Part shown: positions 60,010 to 64,000 of the stretch, piece after piece
Layout of the letters: the number at the start of each line of letters is the position of its first letter
Numbering within the stretch: position 1 is the first letter of the stretch
Assembly: GCA_959347315.1 (NCBI GenBank)
Contig: OY365815.1
Location: forward strand, 13,907,236 to 13,971,235
DNA: 64,000 bases
Direction: 5' to 3'
From: Bimastos eiseni
Taxonomy: Eukaryota > Annelida > Clitellata > Crassiclitellata > Lumbricidae
Position numbers and translations under genes: made by a program
Notes under the pieces: model-generated
The model's database searches: none
Told to the model about the DNA's origin: nothing
What the model saw: the letters and a program-made list of their open reading frames with translations, nothing else

Positions 60010-60225
60010 CTACATACGGCCCAATCCAAGAGCTGCGGCTACGTGGGTCCCACCACCTGGAACAGGTTCCCCCTTCCTCTTCGCGAGGAGCTGCTCTCTC
60101 CCCATTGCTGCCTTTTGAAGGCACCTCTGAAAGCTTTCCTATACTCCATTTAGCTATATGTGTTTAGTCGTGAGCGCCTCTGAAACCAGCGGCGCTTTAC
60201 AAGTGCTCCATTACATTACACTAAG
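60010..60225 (+). mobile_element. LINE 3' end
   Basis: Frame reading SCGYVGPTTWNRFPLPLREE, then APLKAFLYSI, then GTCGTGAGCGCCTCTGAAAC and GGCGCTTTACAAGTGCTCC. It has the same order as 3665-3890. Confidence 0.75.
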
Positions 60226-61032
60226 ATCTTCAGATCTTTAAATTCTTCAACAAAACTTTAAATCTCGATCAAATCTTGAGAACTTAAAATCTTGAGACAT
60301 CTTCAAACTTCAAACGTTGAGAACTCTTTTGACTCCTTGGAAAATCTTCAAACCAAGAAAGTTTCAAATCTTGAAATGTTTAAATCCTGAAATCTGTAAA
60401 TGCTCAGATCCCTACATCTTCAGCAGATCTCGAAGCAGGAGTCAAAACCTTTTGGTTGCATCCATTTTGGCGAAGATCTCTGATACGACACATGTATATA
60501 GTGGAGGAAAAGAAGGAGGTGGAGGAAAAGAAGGAGGTGATTCGATTGTGGGCCCGGCCCGGCTCCCTGTAAAGCCACTGGACACCTGAGCATTTGCCCC
60601 TCCTCTCTCTCGGCGGGCCTGACCAGAAACGTTCAGGCAAAGCGTTTCAACACCTTGCTTAAAACTCGCTTTCATATAAATCACCCCTTAGAAACCTAAT
60701 GCAACATCTCGGTTGAAGTTTAGTACAGAAATTATGGTCCAAATTCTTTCTTCTCCCTGTTTTGAGAGTGTTATTACGACTAGGTCAGAATTCAATTCCT
60801 CAGGTCTAGCAAAAACTGCTTCGAGTGAGGTATATGTAGACCCACATCGGTTTTCATATGCTGGCATCCATACAATAGTCCTTGCAGAAGAATTTACATT
60901 TTAACAAGTCAACCTTAGCATACAATTTTAAAAGGTGATCCTAGCTGCCATGCTTCGTCCAATTTGTTTTATGTGATTCAGTTACACGTCCAACACGAAG
61001 TGAGGCCGTATTAACCTTCCTCGATTTACTTA

Positions 61033-61819
61033 GGGGCCATACACATATTACGTACGCAGCAAGTGAAGGGGTTTCGAATTTCGGCGATTTTGAGTACGAG
61101 TGCGTACGGTGGGGGGGAGGGTCCCAAAATATGTAGGGGCCTACGTACGCAAATATAACTGTCTAATTATGACGTCCACAATACGGAATATTAAAATCAG
61201 AACTTTAAACCCAATCACATAGGCTACTATATTCCTGCTTAATCAATGGGGGACTGTGGACAGTATCTTAAGTAGAAACAAGTGGCGCCAGTATGCACAT
61301 AGGTCCAAGAAACTTTGTTTATATTGGCCATCCGTTGTTTATTTATGTTGTTCCGATCGATGACTGGCATAAGAATAATAATTATGGATAAATACATAAA
61401 TTTTATAATCTGGATAACTTTTAGATTACTTTTGCGTGAAGAACATACAGCACAACAACCAATCAACATCAAGCACACAATTTAACCTCAGGTAGCTTAC
61501 CCACATTTGATACTGGCGCCATCTATTTCACATTTTATCTAGCATTAAAACTTTTTTTAAAGGCAAGTGTTGTTAGTGTTTTGTTTTATATCTTCATAAC
61601 GATTAACAAATTTAAGCTGTTAAATATGATGCTTAAAAAATAGCCTACAGTAAAATCAATATCCTATAGATGTCTTCAACTATTTAGCCTTTCCAACAGG
61701 GGGTTATGGCTCAAATGTACGTACGCATGGGGAGGGGTCCACGAAATGTACGCGGTGCAATAAGGTAGAGGGGTTCGCAAATCCGACTTTTTTTACTTAT
61801 GTATTATATGGATGGGCCC
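61033..61819. mobile_element. Inverted-repeat DNA transposon, copy 1 (787 bp)
   Basis: The left end GGGGCCATACACATATTACG and the reverse of the right end GGGCCCATCCATATAATACA are inverted termini. TTA flanks both sides (61030-61032, 61820-61822). The inside repeats GTACGTACGC-type words, TCTAATTATGACGTCCACAA and TTAAGCTGTTAAATATGATG. No transposase frame. A 3-bp TWA duplication points to a PIF/Harbinger-type family; an ISL2EU-type family is the alternative. Confidence 0.75.
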
Positions 61820-62327
61820 TTAGCAGTTAGTAAGCAGAAGAAACTCGCCTATTGCGGACTTGATTTGACTCTGTTCGGTTCTTAGAAATTACGAAGATTT
61901 ACATTTAAGCTTACTATTATTGGCTCAGCTAACGACAGACGTAAATTCTAGCTCAGAGCTGAAAAGTCTGAATGACTTTGAATGGAGGAACTTCTAAGTT
62001 CTAGGCAATTTTAGGTCATATTATATCAATAAGTTGTCCAGCAGCACATTTCTGAAAGAAAATGAACATAATATCGGGCGCAGACATGCTGGTTCACATT
62101 TTTGCCAGATTATAAGCTACACCTCATTTAGCGGCAAGCACAGACAGACTCGTACAATACTGAAGCACACACATGAACAGCTAGTGTTGAAGTTTTGCAC
62201 GAAGTTGTCCAGTCACAATTTGACACAACAGACATTTCGCTCATCATGTCTGGCCCACACACTAGTACTACTGGGGGCCATCTAACAAACGGTCCTACGT
62301 GAGCTCAACAGATACACTGTCAGGTTA
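61820..62327. other. Stretch between transposon copies 1 and 2
   Basis: About 500 bp of single-copy-looking DNA with an 83-codon open frame (62034-62285) that shows no recognisable domain. Confidence 0.4.
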
Positions 62328-62700
62328 GGAGCCATCCACATATTACGTACGCAGTGAGGGGAGTTCAGATTTTGCATACGGGTGCCTATCGCAGGGGAGG
62401 CATCTCGAAAATTGTGTACACACTCAAATATAGCTGTCTAATTATGACGTCCACATTAGCCTATTTCTAACTCTATATGATTATCATATAGTCGTCCGTA
62501 TGGTAGTTTATTAGTCATGTACCTACCAAATATGACGAAAAAAATCAACGACGTAATAAAAATGTAACACTCGATAATAACATTTGTAAGGGGGGGGTCA
62601 GAGCTCAGATGTACGTAGGCCTACAGTTGGGGAAGGGTACACAAATTGTACACAGTGCAAAAAGAAGATTTTTTGCATACGTAATAATATGGATGGGCCC
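62328..62700. mobile_element. Inverted-repeat DNA transposon, copy 2 (373 bp)
   Basis: The left end GGAGCCATCCACATATTACG and the right end reading in reverse GGGCCCATCCATATTATTAC; TTA on both sides (62325-62327, 62701-62703). It is a shorter version lacking part of the middle found in copies 1 and 3. Confidence 0.78.
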
Positions 62701-62774
62701 TTATGACCAAATGCTCAACACACCATGGGACAGCAATCCTACGGTTATAGTCGACATGTCTTGCACAGCTAGGC

Positions 62775-63125
62775 TTACGCAACTCCATTGGAAGGGCGTG
62801 TTCCGTCGTCGTCATGATGTTTCCGACAGTGGTTCAGAAGGTCCTGCTTGTACCTGTACTGCTTGTCACAGGCAGAACACTGGAACTCCTTCCTTTCGGC
62901 ATGCATCGCCATATGTCCCCTCAGCTGGGTCGTTCCGGAACAGCCCTTTCCACAGTAGATGCAATGGTAGCGGTAGATGCCGTCGTGGATCCGGCGATGG
63001 ATGTCGCGACCCTGGCGAGAAGTGAACCCTCGACCACAGACCGAACAGTCGAAGAGACGCCAGTGGCTGGTGCGCCCACGAACGCTCCGAGGCGTCCCCT
63101 GGTGACAGCGGGAAAACCTTCCCCT
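62775..63125 (-). CDS. C2H2 zinc-finger protein, terminal exon (partial gene)
   Basis: One open exon on the minus strand, 116 residues then TAA. It has three C2H2 fingers: CSVC-x12-HRRIH, CIYC-x12-HMAMH and CSAC-x12-H-x3-H, joined by DGIYRYH and AERKEFQ linkers rather than the canonical TGEKP. The exon start is set at acceptor TGTGTTTAG|AGG (63126); a stop in that acceptor shows it cannot extend upstream in this frame. A later acceptor CACCAG just before GGGACG is possible. The rest of the gene should lie above 63125, beyond transposon copy 3 or outside the window. It is likely a DNA-binding protein, but the subfamily cannot be told. Confidence 0.8.
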   Translation of the reverse strand, partial: RGRFSRCHQGTPRSVRGRTSHWRLFDCSVCGRGFTSRQGRDIHRRIHDGIYRYHCIYCGKGCSGTTQLRGHMAMHAERKEFQCSACDKQYRYKQDLLNHCRKHHDDDGTRPSNGVA

Positions 63126-63221
63126 CTAAACACAGCAGACGACAAACATTCGGAATTTAGTCATCCTACTTCAATTAGACGACTATTGTTCAAAGTAAAG
63201 TATAATTTACCATTTCTCGAA

Positions 63222-63732
63222 GGGGCCGTCCAAATATTACGTACGCAGCGAGGGGAGGGATCTTCAAATTTCGGCCATTTTGCGTCCGGGTGCGTATGGT
63301 TGGGGGAGGGAGGGTCCCGAAAATATGTAGGCCTACATACGCAAATATAATTGTCTAACTATGACGTCCACAATACAGAATATGAAAATCAGAAAGTCTG
63401 TAAACCTAATCACAGACTATATTCCTGCTTAATGAATTTTATGTAGCATTAAAACGGTTTCAAATGCACGCGTTGTTAGTGTTTTATTTCTTCATAACAG
63501 TTAAAAAATTTAAGCTGTTAAATATGATGCTTAACAAAACTATATAGCCTGTGGTAAACTCAATGTCTTATAGATGTTTTAGCTAGTTGACCTTTGCAGT
63601 GGGGGGGGGGGTGCGTGTAGAGCTCAAATGTACGTACGCATGGGGAGGGGTCCACGGAATTTACCCGGTGCAACAGAGGGAGGGGGTTCGAAAATCCGAT
63701 TTTCTAGCGTACGTAATATATGGATGGGGCCC
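63222..63732. mobile_element. Inverted-repeat DNA transposon, copy 3 (511 bp)
   Basis: The left end GGGGCCGTCCAAATATTACG and the right end in reverse GGGCCCCATCCATATATTAC. The flanking triplets are GAA (left) and TAA (right), so the duplication has decayed. The inner blocks match copy 1 (GACGTCCACAATACAGAATA, TTAAGCTGTTAAATATGATG). Confidence 0.75.
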
Positions 63733-64000
63733 TAAAGTGGGATGGATATCAGGTAGTACAGAACCCATTGGAAAAAGTGGATCTGAGTGGCTGACCCCTC
63801 CCCAAAGAGGGACTAGTCCCAACCGGAAGGAAAAGAAGTCTGTACTACATAACTGGATATTTACTAACAGCGCCTACAAGTCTTCATTAGCCACTGCGTT
63901 GTAATGTCTGGAAAATAATATTAATTATAAATAAAAATAACTATGGCTTGTAGTGTTACAATAAAATGAAGTAGAATGTTATATCAGGAATACTGAAAGG
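63733..64000. other. Right edge, nothing recognised
   Basis: About 270 bp with no supported gene; possible intron of the zinc-finger gene. Confidence 0.4.

Larger units (their letters stand above)
59325..61029. other. Gene-free stretch right of B4
   Basis: A 22-bp palindromic tandem repeat (59458-59530), a LINE 3' end (60010-60225), an ATCTTGAAA-type short repeat (59950-60420) and a repeat with GGCCCGGCCCGGCTCCC and CTCTCTCGGCGGGCC (60550-60620) that resembles 28845-28905. No gene recognised. Confidence 0.5.

Noticed and set aside
62814..63350. 178-codon plus-strand frame
   Set aside because: It is the shadow of the minus-strand zinc-finger exon and runs on into transposon copy 3.

Overview
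This is animal nuclear DNA. Genes have GT-AG introns of about 0.9-4.7 kb, AATAAA poly(A) signals, tRNA-derived SINEs, non-LTR retrotransposon (LINE) debris, hAT and other cut-and-paste elements, and long TA, TACA and CAGT microsatellites. The LINE/SINE tails built on GGCGCTATATAAATG and the frequent TAGGCCTA palindrome suggest a marine invertebrate deuterostome, perhaps an echinoderm. That placement is a guess; the genes alone do not fix it.

Left end (1-11 kb): the 5' half of a minus-strand M20 peptidase gene like PM20D1 (four exons, 476-4246; the rest lies off the left edge), then a complete four-exon minus-strand gene for mitochondrial ATP synthase subunit c (7325-10909). A small hAT element with readable ends and target-site duplication sits in its first intron. 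From 11 to 16.4 kb there is no gene, only repeats, including a second clearly bounded hAT-like element.

Centre (16.4-59.3 kb): the main content is a cluster of eight small, two-exon, four-transmembrane protein genes of one unrecognised family. They form two subfamilies, here called A and B. A has a [LM][IM]GxEA motif in membrane segment 1, and B has QxHxxTM at the same place. Every gene is split by one phase-1 intron at the same point inside membrane segment 3. They are arranged as four head-to-head A/B pairs: B1(-)/A1(+), A2(-)/B2(+), A3(-)/B3(+), A4(-)/B4(+). The first pair has its partners swapped relative to the other three. The ATG-to-ATG gap is 1.5-2.3 kb. All four A genes carry a splice acceptor just before the ATG, so they have non-coding first exons; in pair 2 both promoters can be proposed, about 0.4 kb apart. 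This layout predicts co-expressed A and B partners, possibly forming mixed membrane complexes. Introns and intergenic DNA are filled with minisatellites, microsatellites and retroelement tails.

Right end (59.3-64 kb): mostly repeats. Three copies of a short inverted-repeat DNA transposon with TTA target duplications (61033-61819, 62328-62700, 63222-63732) surround the terminal exon of a minus-strand C2H2 zinc-finger gene (62775-63125). No tRNA, rRNA or CRISPR locus was found. All exon joins come from splice sites, reading phase and paralogue alignment by eye, without transcript data.
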